Assembly: GCA_025345505.1 (NCBI GenBank)
Contig: JANVCC010000021.1
Span: 2,838,816-2,902,815, forward strand
DNA length: 64,000 nt
Origin: Todiramphus chloris collaris
Lineage: Eukaryota; Chordata; Aves; Coraciiformes; Alcedinidae
Direction of reading: 5' to 3'
Numbering within the stretch: position 1 is the stretch's first letter; each line of letters starts with the position of its first letter. The notes under the pieces are model-generated. The model searched no databases. It saw only the letters and a program-made list of their open reading frames with translations, and was not told where the DNA came from. This document shows, piece after piece, positions 1 through 9,224 of this stretch. The position numbers and the translations under genes were made by a program.

Positions 1-119
1 CTTTCCCTTTCCCTTTCCCTTTCCCTTTCCCTTTCCCTTTCCCTTTCTTTTCTTTTCTTTTCTTTTCTTTTCTTTTCTTTTCTTTTCTTTTCTTTTCTTT
101 TCTTTTCTTTTCTTTTCTT
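1..119. repeat. Pyrimidine microsatellite (CCCTTT)n then (CTTTT)n
   Basis: The first 47 bases repeat a six-base CTTTCC unit and then shift to a five-base TTTTC unit up to about position 119. The tract runs off the left edge, so its full length is unknown. It lies upstream of the first visible NUP98-like exon, inside what is presumably an intron. Confidence 0.95.
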
Positions 120-183
120 CTCCATTTGAATGTGCTGAGTGTAGGTTTGGGTAAATACTTCAGGTTTTTTTGACTGTGGTTTT

Positions 184-285
184 GTAGAATCATGGAATTG
201 TTTTGGTTGGAAGAGACCTTCAAGATCATCAAGTCCAATCGTTAACCCCGCACGGCCAGTTCACCACTAAACCATGTCCACCTAT
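184..285 (-). mobile_element. CR1 LINE 3'-tip fragment abutting a splice acceptor
   Basis: The stretch from 'gaatcatggaattgttttgg' through 'gttggaagagaccttcaaga' and 'catcaagtccaatc' to 'ccactaaaccatgtcc' is the reverse complement of an avian CR1 3' end. It stops within about 10 bases of the acceptor AG at 291-292 of the first visible NUP98-like exon. The branch-point region of that intron is therefore CR1-derived. Confidence 0.8.
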
Positions 286-292
286 GTTGTAG

Positions 293-444
293 GTCCAGCT
301 GGCTTAGGATCTGGGACAACAGGGAGACTTTCCAGTCAAGCAAGAAGTTTGTTCAACAATCCGTTCGTCCAACCCATCACCACCCACAGCACTGGCCTCT
401 CTTTTGGGATCACCCCCTCGGGGCAGCCGAACACGAACACAATG
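293..444 (+). CDS. NUP98-like: NUP98-like exon a: FG-repeat segment
   Basis: The exon reads ...GLGSGTTGRLSSQARSLF then ITTHSTGLSFG and GQPNTNTM, and aligns with the Nup98 FG region around SLFSKPFGQ...GQPSTNTM. The acceptor is ttgtag at 287-292 with incoming phase 1, and the donor is ATG|gtaaga with outgoing phase 0. Several FG dipeptides have degraded: SLFNNPF and LSFG remain, while others are replaced. An ATG at 274 in the same frame lies in CR1-derived DNA and is unlikely to be a true start. Confidence 0.75.
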
Positions 445-1214
445 GTAAGAGAAACTCTGCGAAGCCTTGAAGGTGGAAGTTGTGCCTCCAGCTCCTGACA
501 GGAGGCTGCCAGATGTTGTATTTCAGGTTCATGACACCAAGGTGCAAAGCTTGGAAGGTCGCTGAGCTGGCAACTTGCTTCCAATCTCAGAACTGGGCAG
601 CAAAACAGCTTTCAGCAAATAACTTTTCCCATTCCCTCTTTTCAGCATCTGCTCTCGATCCGTTCGAGGATTCCTCATCATGTTCACACAGATTGTACAG
701 GTCCATCAGTGAAGCTCTGTGGGAGTTCATTAACAATTCCCAACTTCCCGGTGACTAACGAGCAGCATTCCTGGCCTCTTTTAGTAGGAAGCTGCTGCAT
801 AGCTGCCAAATTGCTGCGTACCTGGGGGCTTTGCCTCCAAATGTACTGAATTCTTACTGAACTCGTTGTGACTTCTCTCAGAAAACCCTGTGAAATGTTT
901 CTTTTCCATCTCTCTCTCTCCAAGAGATGTGGAAATTCTGGTATCCTTTTACACCTGAAGCATAAGTTCTTTGGGTTTTTTTGTTTGTTTAGGGTTTTTT
1001 TTCCCCCTTTTTTTTTAATTCCCTTTTTGTGACTAATTTCTTAGTGAATGACTGAAGGTTCTGAAATGCTTTTCACCCACCTTCTTCCCCCCAGCAAAGG
1101 GGGTCACGATGTTGTGTCACTGTTTTATTCAGTGCCTGTGTGCTCGTTCTGCTACCATGAGCACAAGGCTTGGAAAAGTGTCGCAGCCTTGTCTGAACCG
1201 ATTCCTGTTCCTAG

Positions 1215-1340
1215 GGTCTCCTTGGGATCACCCAACCCTCGCAGACTGGAGGCCTCTTTGGAACACCTGCTGGTGCTGGATTTGGAACTGGAACTGGCCT
1301 TTTTGGACAACCTGCCACGGGGTTTGGTGTTCGCAGTTCG
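1215..1340 (+). CDS. NUP98-like: NUP98-like exon b: dense FG/GLFG repeats
   Basis: Forty-two codons, phase 0 to phase 0. They contain GLLGITQPSQTGGLFGTPAG and then GTGTGLFGQPATGFG. This is the Nup98 GLFG-repeat region, where such motifs form the cohesive hydrogel-like permeability barrier and bind karyopherins. The acceptor is ttcctag and the donor is TCG|gtatgc. The frame is fully open. The longer open frames seen here in the other two phases are shadows of this repeat. Confidence 0.8.
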
Positions 1341-1559
1341 GTATGCCTGTACCTTCAGAACTAAAACCAAGGGAAGGAAAAATTGCTGAGAGCCCTGTCC
1401 CAGGGTCCTGAGCTCCATGAAAGTAGCATTGTCTGAAGAGTTAAGGTGCAAAATAGTGTGGTTTGTGTAAACTGAAGGATCCAGTGTGAAACAGAACTAG
1501 TGTTGTGGAAATAATTTCTTTAATAAGTAATGTCTTGAGTGATAAAAGGCAGCAGGAGA

Positions 1560-1800
1560 TGGAGTGTCTCCTCACCACACTTGTGCTCCAGCCCCTTCCC
1601 CAGCTCTGTTGCCCTTCTTTGGCTCCAGCCCCTCAATGTCCTTCTGGGAGTGCAGGGCCCAAACCTGAACCCAGGATTCAAGTGTCAGCCTCCCCAGTGC
1701 CCAGTGTAGGGGGATGATCCCTGCCCTGCTCCTGCTGGCCACACCAGTGCTGATCCAAGCAAGGATGCTGGTGGCCTTCATGGCCACCTGGGCTCACAGT
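1560..1800 (-). mobile_element. CR1 LINE fragment, antisense to the NUP98-like gene
   Basis: The stretch 'ctgggagtgcagggcccaaa', 'cctccccagtgcccagtgta', 'gggggatgatccctgccctg' and 'gccacaccagtgctgatcca' is the reverse complement of the CR1 3' region. Cousins of it lie at 16,500-16,700 and 9,230-9,420 in this window. The fragment sits in an intron. Confidence 0.85.
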
Positions 1801-1934
1801 AAGATATTACAATTGCACATTGCTAGGGATGTGTCGGCATAGTGTTGAAAATACAGACATTTCAGTTGTGATGATGGTTTAGCCCAAAATGAACTTAATT
1901 CTTGACATTCAGTCATTTTGGTCATCATGGAGTG

Positions 1935-1971
1935 AAACTCAGAGCATCGTTTAGGTTGGAAAAGACCCTTG
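1935..1971 (-). mobile_element. CR1 3' tip interrupted by an LTR
   Basis: 'catcgtttaggttggaaaag' followed by 'accctt' is the reverse-complemented CR1 3' tip. It ends abruptly at the retroviral LTR that starts at about 1972, which suggests the LTR inserted into an older CR1 copy. Confidence 0.6.
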
Positions 1972-2556
1972 TGCTGGTTGGACCTTGGCTGGATGCCAGG
2001 TGCCCACCAAGCCGCTCTGTCGCTCCCCCCCCCTCCTCTCAGCTGGACCAGGGGGAAGAAAATAAGATGAAACTCATGGGTTAAGACAAAGGCAGTTTAA
2101 TGGGAAGCAAAGCAAGGCCATGCATGGAAAGAAAAGAAAACAAAGATTTATTCTCTGCTTCCCACCAGCAGGTGATGTCTGGCCCCTTTTTGGGAAGCAG
2201 GGCTCCAAACACGCAGAGGTTGCTCCAGAGGTCAAGCCAGTGCCCCCCTACCCCTCCTCCTCCTCCTTTCCCTAGCTTTTATTGTTAACCTGACATCATA
2301 TGGCCTGGGATATCCCTTTGGTGAGGCTGGGTCAGCTGTCCCAGTTGTGTCCCCTCCCAAGATCTCATCCCCCCATCCCACTGCAGGGGGAATGTTGGAC
2401 AGCAGCCCTGGTGCTGCGCGAGCCCTGCCCAGCAGCAGCCACAGCCCGGGGGTGTGAGCAGCACCTTTCCAGCTCCCAGTGCACAGCACAGCACTGGGAG
2501 GGCTGCTCTGGGCAGAATTCACTCCAGCTCAGCCAGACCCAGTACAACCATTAAAT
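1972..2556 (+). mobile_element. Endogenous retrovirus LTR (solo or partial), avian type
   Basis: It starts TGCTGGTTGGACCTTGGCTG and continues through a purine stretch (agggggaagaaaataagatg), 'gacaaaggcagtttaatggg' and 'ttgttaacctgacatcatat'. It then runs through 'ggcctgggatatccctttgg' and 'tgggtcagctgtccc' to 'tgtcccctcccaa'. This order is characteristic of a common avian ERV LTR family. No internal retroviral coding sequence adjoins it, so it is probably a solo LTR, lying in the intron before the exon at 2728. The right boundary is uncertain. Confidence 0.75.
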
Positions 2557-2727
2557 GCTTGCCCTGTACTAGTGCATGTGGCCTGTAAGTAACCCCCCCA
2601 CTGCTGGGTCGCTGGGTTGCCTGCTCTAAGTTATGCCTGGCTTGACTTCTGCTCTCTTGCCTCCAGTGAGGCGTAGTTGCAATTCTTTGAATATCAGGTT
2701 TCCAAATTCATGTTCTCTTCCTTTCAG

Positions 2728-2865
2728 ACCCCGTTTGGGAACAAACCGGCCGGATTTGGAGCCACCACGCTGAGTGCTCCCTCATTTGGGACAACCACCA
2801 GCAGCGGGCCCTTCGGTAACAAACCAACCCTGACTTTAGGAACCAATGAAACCAATGCAGTTTGG
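2728..2865 (+). CDS. NUP98-like: NUP98-like exon c: FG segment, out of phase with the next exon
   Basis: The exon encodes TPFGNKPAGFGATTLSAPSF, then GPFGNKPTLTLGTN, matching the Nup98 stretch SAPSFGTT..GLFGNKPTLTLGTN. The acceptor is ctttcag. The natural-position donor TGG|gtacac leaves phase 0, but the next exon (4436) needs incoming phase 1, so the junction is shifted by one base. An internal GT at 2816 (TTCG|gtaaca) would leave phase 1 and restore the frame, at the cost of the last 16-17 codons. Confidence 0.75.
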
Positions 2866-4435
2866 GTACACTGGGAAAAAAAAGGGATTTAAATCACACG
2901 TACTGCATATGCCACACACCTGGCTGCTGGCTGTGGCGTGCTAAATGATGATGAGTGTTAAGATTCTGAGGTGAGCCACGTCTGTGATGCACGGGCAAGT
3001 ATCTGGCTGCTGGTTTATAGGCTTCTCTCAGAGGTGCTCCCTGGCTCAGAAGGTAGAGTTACATAAAACTTGGGCTCTTTCAGTGAGTGTTTAAGGGAAG
3101 GTGGAACCTCGAATTGAAAACTGGTGAAATGAAAGAATTCAGAGGTTTGTTGGGAGTCTGTAAATAGGCTGTGGTTGTAAAGGAGTGCTGAAGGAAGTGT
3201 GGTGACAGCAGTGATAGGTGTAACTTGATGGCAGGGTTAAGGAGACCTTATCTCCTGGCTGTGGCCAGCAGGTTGAGGGAGGTTCTCCTCCCTCTCTGTC
3301 CTAGTGAGGACAACTCTGGCGTACTGGGTCCAGTGCTGGGCTTCCCAGTTCAAGAGGGATGAACTACTGAAGAGAGTCCAGAGCAGCGTCTGAAGATGCT
3401 GAGGGGACTGGAGCATCTCTGTGACTGGGAAAGACTGAGAGCCTTGGGCTGTTTAGCTGAAGAAGAGCAGCCTGAGAGGGGAGCTGATCAATGCTGATCA
3501 ATAACTAAAGGGTCTCTGGGGGGCAGGAGGATGGGGCCAGACTCTTGTCAGTGGTGCCCAGTGACAGGATGAGGGGCAGCAGGCACAGACAGGAACCCAG
3601 GAGGTTGCATCTGTCCAGGAGGAGAAACTTCTTTGCTGTAGGGGTGGCAGAGCCTGTCCCAGGCTGCCCAGAGAGGTTGTGGAGTCTCCTTCTCTGGAGA
3701 GATTCCAAACCTGCCTGGACAGCGTGATCCTGGTCCCTCTGCTCTGGATGACCTTGCTGGACCAGGGGGTGTTGGATAAGATAATCTCCAGGGGTCTTTT
3801 CCAACCCCCACCATGCTGGGGTTCTGCGGAACAAGGGTAAAATGAATCAATTCCAGTTTCACTGGTAGCTGTTGTCCTTCATGGTGTGAAAGATCAAAGT
3901 CCCAAAGAACTGGATCTTATGTTATCATTGGAGTCTGACACCAACATTAGAGAACTGCTGTTGAACTCACTGTGTGGCTGAGCAGGAGAAACATCTAGTG
4001 ACAGTTCCAGTAAACGTCAGTTTTCTCACGGGACTTCAGTTGGAATCTCTTGGTGGTTTCTCTTAACTCTGAGAGCAACAAAACTTCTGTGCCCACACAT
4101 GAACCAGCCGCATGCTGCTTTCAGAGTCTCCAATTTAAGAACCAAGCTATTTGGATTGTACCCAGTTAACAGTGTGAGATGTCTTCGAGCTGGGTGCTGG
4201 TACCAGTCTGAGTTGTTACCTTCTGCACTGGAGAAGTCCATGTGTGGTATAAACAGTGGAACGTGGGATTTGTTAATCCATTTTATTCTGTGGCCAGACG
4301 TTGTGTGACATTTGACCTAAGCTATCTTGGAGCTGCTGATGCTGATTTATTGAAATAGCGTGTCTTTTAATTTCTAGTTGTTAATTTTCTCTTGAACAAT
4401 GTCAGCTTAACGAGCTCGTGCTTCTCTTCTTGAAG
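2866..4435 (+). other. NUP98-like intron with one CR1 copy
   Basis: Intron between the exons at 2728 and 4436. It contains a sense-strand CR1 copy (about 3240-3835). The remainder is unremarkable; I see no further exon, RNA gene or repeat in it. Confidence 0.6.
3240..3835 (+). mobile_element. CR1 LINE 3' fragment
   Basis: Sense CR1 3' region: 'agttcaagagggatgaacta', 'ggactggagcatctct', 'gaagaagagcagcctgagag' and 'aggctgcccagagaggttgt', ending 'aagataatctccaggggtct' and 'tctgcgg'. It is 5'-truncated and carries no intact open frame. Confidence 0.9.
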
Positions 4436-4528
4436 GTTTCGGTGCCAACACCGCTGGAAACAGTTTATTTGGAAACAAGCCAGCGACCGGGTCTCTGGGA
4501 GCTGGAGTTGGAGCAGGCTTTGGGACAG
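4436..4528 (+). CDS. NUP98-like: NUP98-like exon d: FG segment
   Basis: Read with one base from the previous exon it gives (G)FGANTAGNSLFGNKPATG then GAGVGAGFGT, matching Nup98 FGTNTSGNSIFG..LGAGFGT. The acceptor is cttgaag and the donor is ACAG|gtaaaa, phase 1 to phase 1. If the 2865 donor is used instead, this exon is read out of frame. The shifted frame then meets a TAG stop in the following exon. Confidence 0.75.
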
Positions 4529-4929
4529 GTAAAAGAGTCACCCAACTCATTTCATGTCAGCCTAAGCTTAGTCCTCAGCCTTCAGAGACAACACAGCCTT
4601 GGTGTTCCTCACTAATCAATGCAGAGGAGCCTGGAAATGCTTTAGCCTGAAGCCACAAATCTCAGCCTCAAATCAAAAGCAAGCAGGGCTTGGGAACACA
4701 GTGCTAAGTGACCTCTTAGTGCAGGCAGTGTGACTTTCAGTGGTGGCTAATGGCTCAGAAAGCTGGTGGCATCCTGGTCTGATCCCATGAGTCTTTGAGT
4801 GTCCGTAGCACTTACGGATGTGCTGAATGTTTCTTGTGATTTAACAAAAAAACCTGAATTTTTGTTGGGAGTTAAATTGGTTTGTAAGCTTATTGCAGTC
4901 TTGTAGTAAATGCCAGTCATCTGCTGCAG

Positions 4930-5070
4930 CTCTTGGGACAGGACAGACATCTTTGTTTGGAGACACCCAGCCTCAGCTTGGTGGGATGCCAGGAGCAGGA
5001 GCCTTTGGAGCCATGGGATACAACACATCCATAGCTACTCTGGGATTTGGAGCCCCTCAGCCTGCTGTAG
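4930..5070 (+). CDS. NUP98-like: NUP98-like exon e: FG segment ending GFGAPQPAV
   Basis: Phase 1 to phase 1. It encodes ALGTGQTSLFGDTQPQLGG, then GAFGAMGYNTS and ATLGFGAPQPAV, aligning closely with Nup98 ALGAGQASLFG..TATLGFGAPQ. The acceptor is ctgctgcag and the donor is a strong TAG|gtaagt. The frame is open. Confidence 0.8.
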
Positions 5071-5239
5071 GTAAGTGCACATGAACCTGAGCTGCATCCT
5101 CCCATGTTCCAGGTCTACCTAAACAGAGGAGCACATCCCACCCAAATGCTTTGGAGGGGGAAAACCATGTTTGAGAAGTTATTTGAGGTTACTTCTGCTC
5201 TTGGAGACCATTGTGCATGCCATTTTTTGGGTGATAATT

Positions 5240-5350
5240 ATCATAGAATCACAGACTCACAGGTTGGAAGGGACTTTAAGGATCATCTGGTCCAACCTTT
5301 CTTGGCAAAAGGTTGGTCTAGACAAGCTGGCCCATGTCCTTTCCAACCCA
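5240..5350 (-). mobile_element. CR1 LINE 3' tip
   Basis: 'atcatagaatcacagactca', 'caggttggaagggactttaa' and 'ggatcatctggtccaacc' form the reverse complement of a CR1 3' end, about 70 bases upstream of the acceptor of exon 5421. Confidence 0.85.
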
Positions 5351-5420
5351 GGTCCTCTGATCAGAACGATGGCTTTTCTACCCACCCTGATTCTTTCAGT
5401 AAAGCTGTTTAAAACTTTAG

Positions 5421-5554
5421 ATGCCAAAAAATCTTCTTCTTCAGCTTCCCAAGAGGCCATCCTCCAGCAGCACCTCCAAAGCTTGAGGTACTCACCGTAT
5501 GGAGACTCTCCTCTCTTCAGAAACCCCATGGCCGACCTAAAGAAGAAAGAAGAG
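5421..5554 (+). CDS. NUP98-like: NUP98-like exon f: region after the FG repeats
   Basis: It encodes (D)AKKSSSSASQEAILQQHL, SLRYSPYGDSPLFRNPM and ADLKKKEE, matching the conserved Nup98 segment DPNASAAQQAVLQQH..SPFGDSPLFRNPM..KKKEE. The acceptor is aactttag, incoming phase 1; the donor is GAG|gtcagt, outgoing phase 0. A serine run replaces the NAS-A stretch. Confidence 0.85.
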
Positions 5555-5974
5555 GTCAGTGCATATACCCATAATTACTTGAACTTACATCTTGTGCTCT
5601 CTTTCTTCACTGAAGTAGCCAGTGAGCAACCAAATGGGTTGCCATCTCTATTCTCCTACTAGTGCAGTGACTTCTTCTGCTCTCCAGGGCACAAAGTTCT
5701 TCCCCTGTGGCTTTTTTTCCACCGCTTTTGACTGCATTGGAGCCTTGGCTGTGGAGTTTTTGTCCTGCTCACTGCTGCTAGCTGGGAATAAAGATGGGTA
5801 ATGGTCTGTGCTTGGAATATTTTAGTGCTTAGCTTGAGCTTTGCTTGTGACAGTTTCTGGCCAACCCAAGAGCCTGTTGGTTTGTTTTAAAAGACACCAA
5901 AACAAAGGTGTTTCAGCCTTTTTAAGTGTTACAGGAGGTGCTCAAATGGCTGCTGCTCCTGGGAAAATTTTATG

Positions 5975-6480
5975 GGCTCTTCAAGTCCTGGAAGGCCTCA
6001 AGAAAGTCTCCCTGGAGCCTTCTCTTCTCCAGGCTGAACCCCCCCAGCCCTCCCAGCCTGGCTCCCAGCAGAGGGGTTCCAGCCCTCCCAGCATTGCTGG
6101 GGCTCCTCTGGCCCCGCTCCACCAGCTCCCTGTCTCTGCTGTGCTGAGCACTCCCGAGCTGCCCCAGCACTGCAGGGGGGTCTCTCTCTCTGCCCAGAGC
6201 CCTGGGAGCAGAGGGGCAGGATCCCCCCCTCCCCTGCTGCCCACGGGGCTGGGGGTGCAGCCCAGGGTGCCAGTGGCTGCACGGTGCTGGCTCAGCTCCA
6301 GCTTCTCACCCCCAGCATCCCCAGGTCCTTCTCCGCAGGGCTGCTCTCCCCATCCCTTCACCCCGAGCCTGGATTTGTACTTGGGATTGCCCCGATCCAG
6401 GTGCAGGACCTTGCACTTGGCCTGGTTGCACACAGCCTCTCTGGGCAGCCTGGTCCAGGCTCTGCCACCCTCACAGCAAA
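5975..6480 (-). mobile_element. CR1 LINE fragment (inverted partner of 10,755-11,240)
   Basis: Reverse-complement CR1 reading 'caggtgcaggaccttgcact', 'tctccaggctgaaccccccc' and 'cagagccctgggagcagagg'. By eye it is nearly identical, in opposite orientation, to the element at 10,755-11,240. It has no coding capacity of its own. Confidence 0.9.
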
Positions 6481-6574
6481 GATGTTTTTCTTTGTAGTTT
6501 TTCCCTAAGTAGGCTGAAGTTAGAATCTCCTGAGAACTTAGAATTCAAACTCTGCTAAACTTCTGTAAACTCCC

Positions 6575-7060
6575 CTTTCCAGGAAGGATACTGAGGAACT
6601 GGAGTGTGTCCAGAGAAGGGCAATGAAGCTGGGGAAGGGTGTAGAGCACAAGTCTTGTGAGGACTGTCTGAGGGACTTGGGGGTGCTGAGCACAGAGAAA
6701 AGGAGGCTCAGGGGAGACCTTCTCACACTCCACAACTCCCTGAAAGGAGGTTGTGGTGAGCTGGGGAGTGACATCTCCTTTCCTCAAGCAATGGAACAAG
6801 AGGAAAGGGCCTCAAGTTGTGCCAGCAGTGGTGTAGGTTGGAGCTGAGGAACAATTTCTTCCCCGCAAGGAAGAAATTGCCCAGGCCTGGCCCAGGCTGC
6901 CCAGGGAAGTGGTGGAGTCCTCATCCCTGGAGGGGTTTCAAAGCCATGGAGATGCAGTGCTGAGGGACATGTTTTACTTGTGTCCTGTCAGTGCTGGGTT
7001 AACAGTTGGACTCAATGACCTTAAAGGTCTCTTCCAACCCGAAGGACTCACTGACTCTGT
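6575..7060 (+). mobile_element. CR1 LINE 3' fragment
   Basis: Sense CR1: 'tccagagaagggcaatgaag', 'gagaaaaggaggctcagggg', 'gcccaggcctggcccaggct', 'gaggggtttcaaagccatgg', ending 'gaccttaaaggtctcttcca' and 'acccgaaggactcactgact'. It is 5'-truncated. Confidence 0.9.
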
Positions 7061-7226
7061 GCCTGTAGGTTCTTACTGGCCCTCCCCTGAGCAGCTGGAG
7101 ACTTTTGGTCTTTGGCATTGTTTCCATGACCGTTTGTGTCTCCACTACTCTCATCATCCACAAACCCCTACAGTAAGAGGTATGAAAATCCCAATTCTAC
7201 ATCACGTGCACTTCCTGTTGTTTCAG

Positions 7227-7405
7227 AGGCTTGGACCAACCAACCCTCTGGTGCAGAAGACCTTAATGAAATCCACAAGCTACAAACTGACCCCTCGTCC
7301 ATTGATCAAACTAAGACCAAAAGCTTTGCAGTCGGTTGGCCCGACAAAACCTCAGCTCTTGGGTGTGTTTGACGATGATGAACCATCCCCCACGTTCATC
7401 CCAAG
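7227..7405 (+). CDS. NUP98-like: NUP98-like exon g: YKLTPRP / DDDEPS segment
   Basis: It encodes RLGPTNPLVQKTLM, then YKLTPRPLIKLRPKALQ and VFDDDEPSPTFIPR. This matches Nup98 RLKPTNPAAQKAL..YKLTPRP..RVRPKALQ..LDDDEPS. The acceptor is gtttcag, phase 0; the donor is CCAAG|gttagt, phase 2. It is one of the best-preserved exons and supports orthology to NUP98 rather than to another FG nucleoporin. Confidence 0.9.
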
Positions 7406-7739
7406 GTTAGTCTTTTTATTTACACTGGGGGGAGGGTGTGCTGCAAGAATCTTCTGATCAGATGAAGGAAACTCCTGTAGAATGTCCTGAATTGCAGGAG
7501 TGTTTGGTGACCTGGTTCAAAGAGGGACAGCATCGGCAGGTTTGGGGTAAAATCTGACTAGAAATGTTTTCTGTAAAGGGGCTGAAAACACTCAGCTTGT
7601 AGTGTTAAGGCCAAATAAGCACTAAAATGAGGTCGTCCCATGATGGGAGTGAAGCTCCTGTGAAGTGAATTAGCAATTGTACAAGAAAAGCTTGTACAGT
7701 GAAATACTTCCTGCTTCTGAAGTAGAGATGTCACTGCTA

Positions 7740-8222
7740 CCAGGGCAGGAGGAGGGTCACAGAGATGATGAGTGAGTTGGAACTGCTCTGCCGTGAGGAC
7801 AGACTGAGAGAGCTGGGGTTGTTCAGTCTGGAGAAGAGAAGGCTCTGGGGAGACCTTATTGTGGCCTTCCAGTGTCTGAAGGGGGCTACAAGAAAGCTGG
7901 GCAGGGACTTTTATCAAGGGCCTGTGGTGATAGGACAAGGGGTGATGGCTTCAAACTGGAAGAAGGAAGAGAGATTAGAAAGGATTAGAGATAGAGATGA
8001 GGAAGAAGTTGTTCACTCTGAGAGTGGTGAGACACTGGCAGAGGTTGCCCAGGGAAGCTGTGGATACTGTATCCCTGGAAGTGTTCAAGGCCAGGCTGGA
8101 TGGGGCTGTGAGCAACCTGCTCTAGTGGGAGGTGTCCCTGCCCATGGCAGGGGGGTTGGGACTGGGTGAGCTTTAAGGTCCCTTCCAACCCAAACCATTC
8201 TGTGATTCTACGATTCTGTGTC
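7740..8222 (+). mobile_element. CR1 LINE 3' end with terminal repeat
   Basis: Sense CR1 with 'ctgagagagctggggttgtt', 'aagggggctacaagaaagct', 'gaggttgcccagggaagctg', 'tgcccatggcaggggggttg' and the terminal 'ccattctgtgattctacgat'. The tail is intact, so this is a full 3' end. Confidence 0.95.
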
Positions 8223-8818
8223 TGGGTTTGCTAACACACTCAGGAGGAAGTCAGCTTTCTACTGTTTTCATACCTTCACAGGGGTTCTGCTTCAGAAACC
8301 CTGATGTTTCTGTGAGAAATGAATAACGTGGCCATGGATCTGCCCAAGTGGAGCTTTTGGTTTCAGGAACAAAAGATCAGAACAAAGGGGTACTTGGCCT
8401 TCTTTGGGTGTAATTGGCAGGGAAGTTCCGTGCTCTCCAGACTGCAGGCACTGAAGCCTGCTCTGGCCCTTGGCTTGTTCCTGCAGTGACCGTGTAGCAA
8501 AGAAGAACCTGCAGCTGTGGGCCAGACTTTCTCCACAGGGTTCTGTGCTTCTGCTGGAAAAGGTCCATTTTGTACAGATCATATGGTGGTTTGATGAGCT
8601 TGGGTTTGGAAGCCTTCAATGGCTCGTGCTCTTCCTAAGCCAAAGTCTTGAATGGAATTCCAAAGAGAGTTTTAGTATCTCAGCTACTGCAGGGCCCTTA
8701 GAGAAGACTCTCCATCTCCTGAGTATGGGAACAGGTCTTCTACAGCTGCTTCCTGGAATTAAGTATGAAATATTGGTGTGGTGAGTACATCCAGATTTCC
8801 CTTTGGTGCTTTATTTAG
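8223..8818 (+). other. Intron remainder, no feature seen
   Basis: Non-repetitive intron sequence between the CR1 end at 8222 and the exon at 8819. Open frames of about 80-100 codons exist on both strands but have no recognisable protein pattern or splice context. Confidence 0.5.
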
Positions 8819-8932
8819 GAAGAGGATCAAAAGGTTGGTGTTGAAGAACTTCAAAAGTGGCAACCTGTTCTCACCTGTCAGTTGTGAGGAAGACCTGGCT
8901 TCTCCATCGGAGTATCCAGAGAACAGAGGCTG
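8819..8932 (+). CDS. NUP98-like: NUP98-like exon h: KRLVLKN / ASPSEYPEN segment
   Basis: Read in phase 2 from exon g it gives (R)KRIKRLVLKNFKSGNLFSPV then EEDLASPSEYPEN. This corresponds to Nup98 KKSIKKLVLKN..NLFSPV..LASPSEYPEN, which lies just before the autoproteolytic domain. The acceptor is tttatttag; the likely donor is GGCTG|gtacgt, outgoing phase 2. No following exon for the autoproteolytic domain can be found. Confidence 0.85.
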
Positions 8933-9224
8933 GTACGTTGAGTCACCGTGCGGGTGTTGGCGCTTACGAGGAAGGCAAAGGGGTTATGCCTGTCTCTGAA
9001 TGAACCTCCCTGGACCAGGTGATTACTTCCAGGGGTCTCCTCTGAGCTCTTCATTGGATGCAGGTTGACCTATTTTGAGATTCATCTTCTGTAAATTCTT
9101 CCCGTGTGGTCACCTATGGATTCATTCTGTCCAAAATGAGGAGTTCAAAGAGGAATGACTTCTCTGGGAAGGTCTCTCTTCCCTCCCTGTAGTGAGAAAC
9201 TAGGTCATTTCTGGAAGAAGGTGC

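Larger units (their letters stand above)
5555..7226 (+). other. NUP98-like intron holding two opposed CR1 copies
   Basis: Intron containing an antisense CR1 (about 5975-6480) followed by a sense CR1 (about 6575-7060). Long apparent open frames across 5,840-6,500 on both strands are products of GC-rich CR1 sequence, not genes. Confidence 0.6.

Noticed and set aside
274-498. A gene start at the ATG at 274
   Set aside because: The ATG and the following codons to 292 lie in CR1-derived or intron sequence; the exon proper begins after the AG at 291-292 and the frame continues past the donor at 445 only by chance.
1048-1451. Three overlapping open frames of about 100 codons at the NUP98-like exon b
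   Set aside because: Only the third plus-strand frame, bounded by splice sites at 1215 and 1340, gives FG repeats; the tracked frames are shadows.
5841-6497. 218-codon plus-strand open frame and overlapping minus-strand frames
   Set aside because: The sequence is antisense CR1. The same 'protein' appears at 10,731-11,399 on the other strand because the two CR1 copies are near-identical inverted repeats. GC-rich composition explains the lack of stops.
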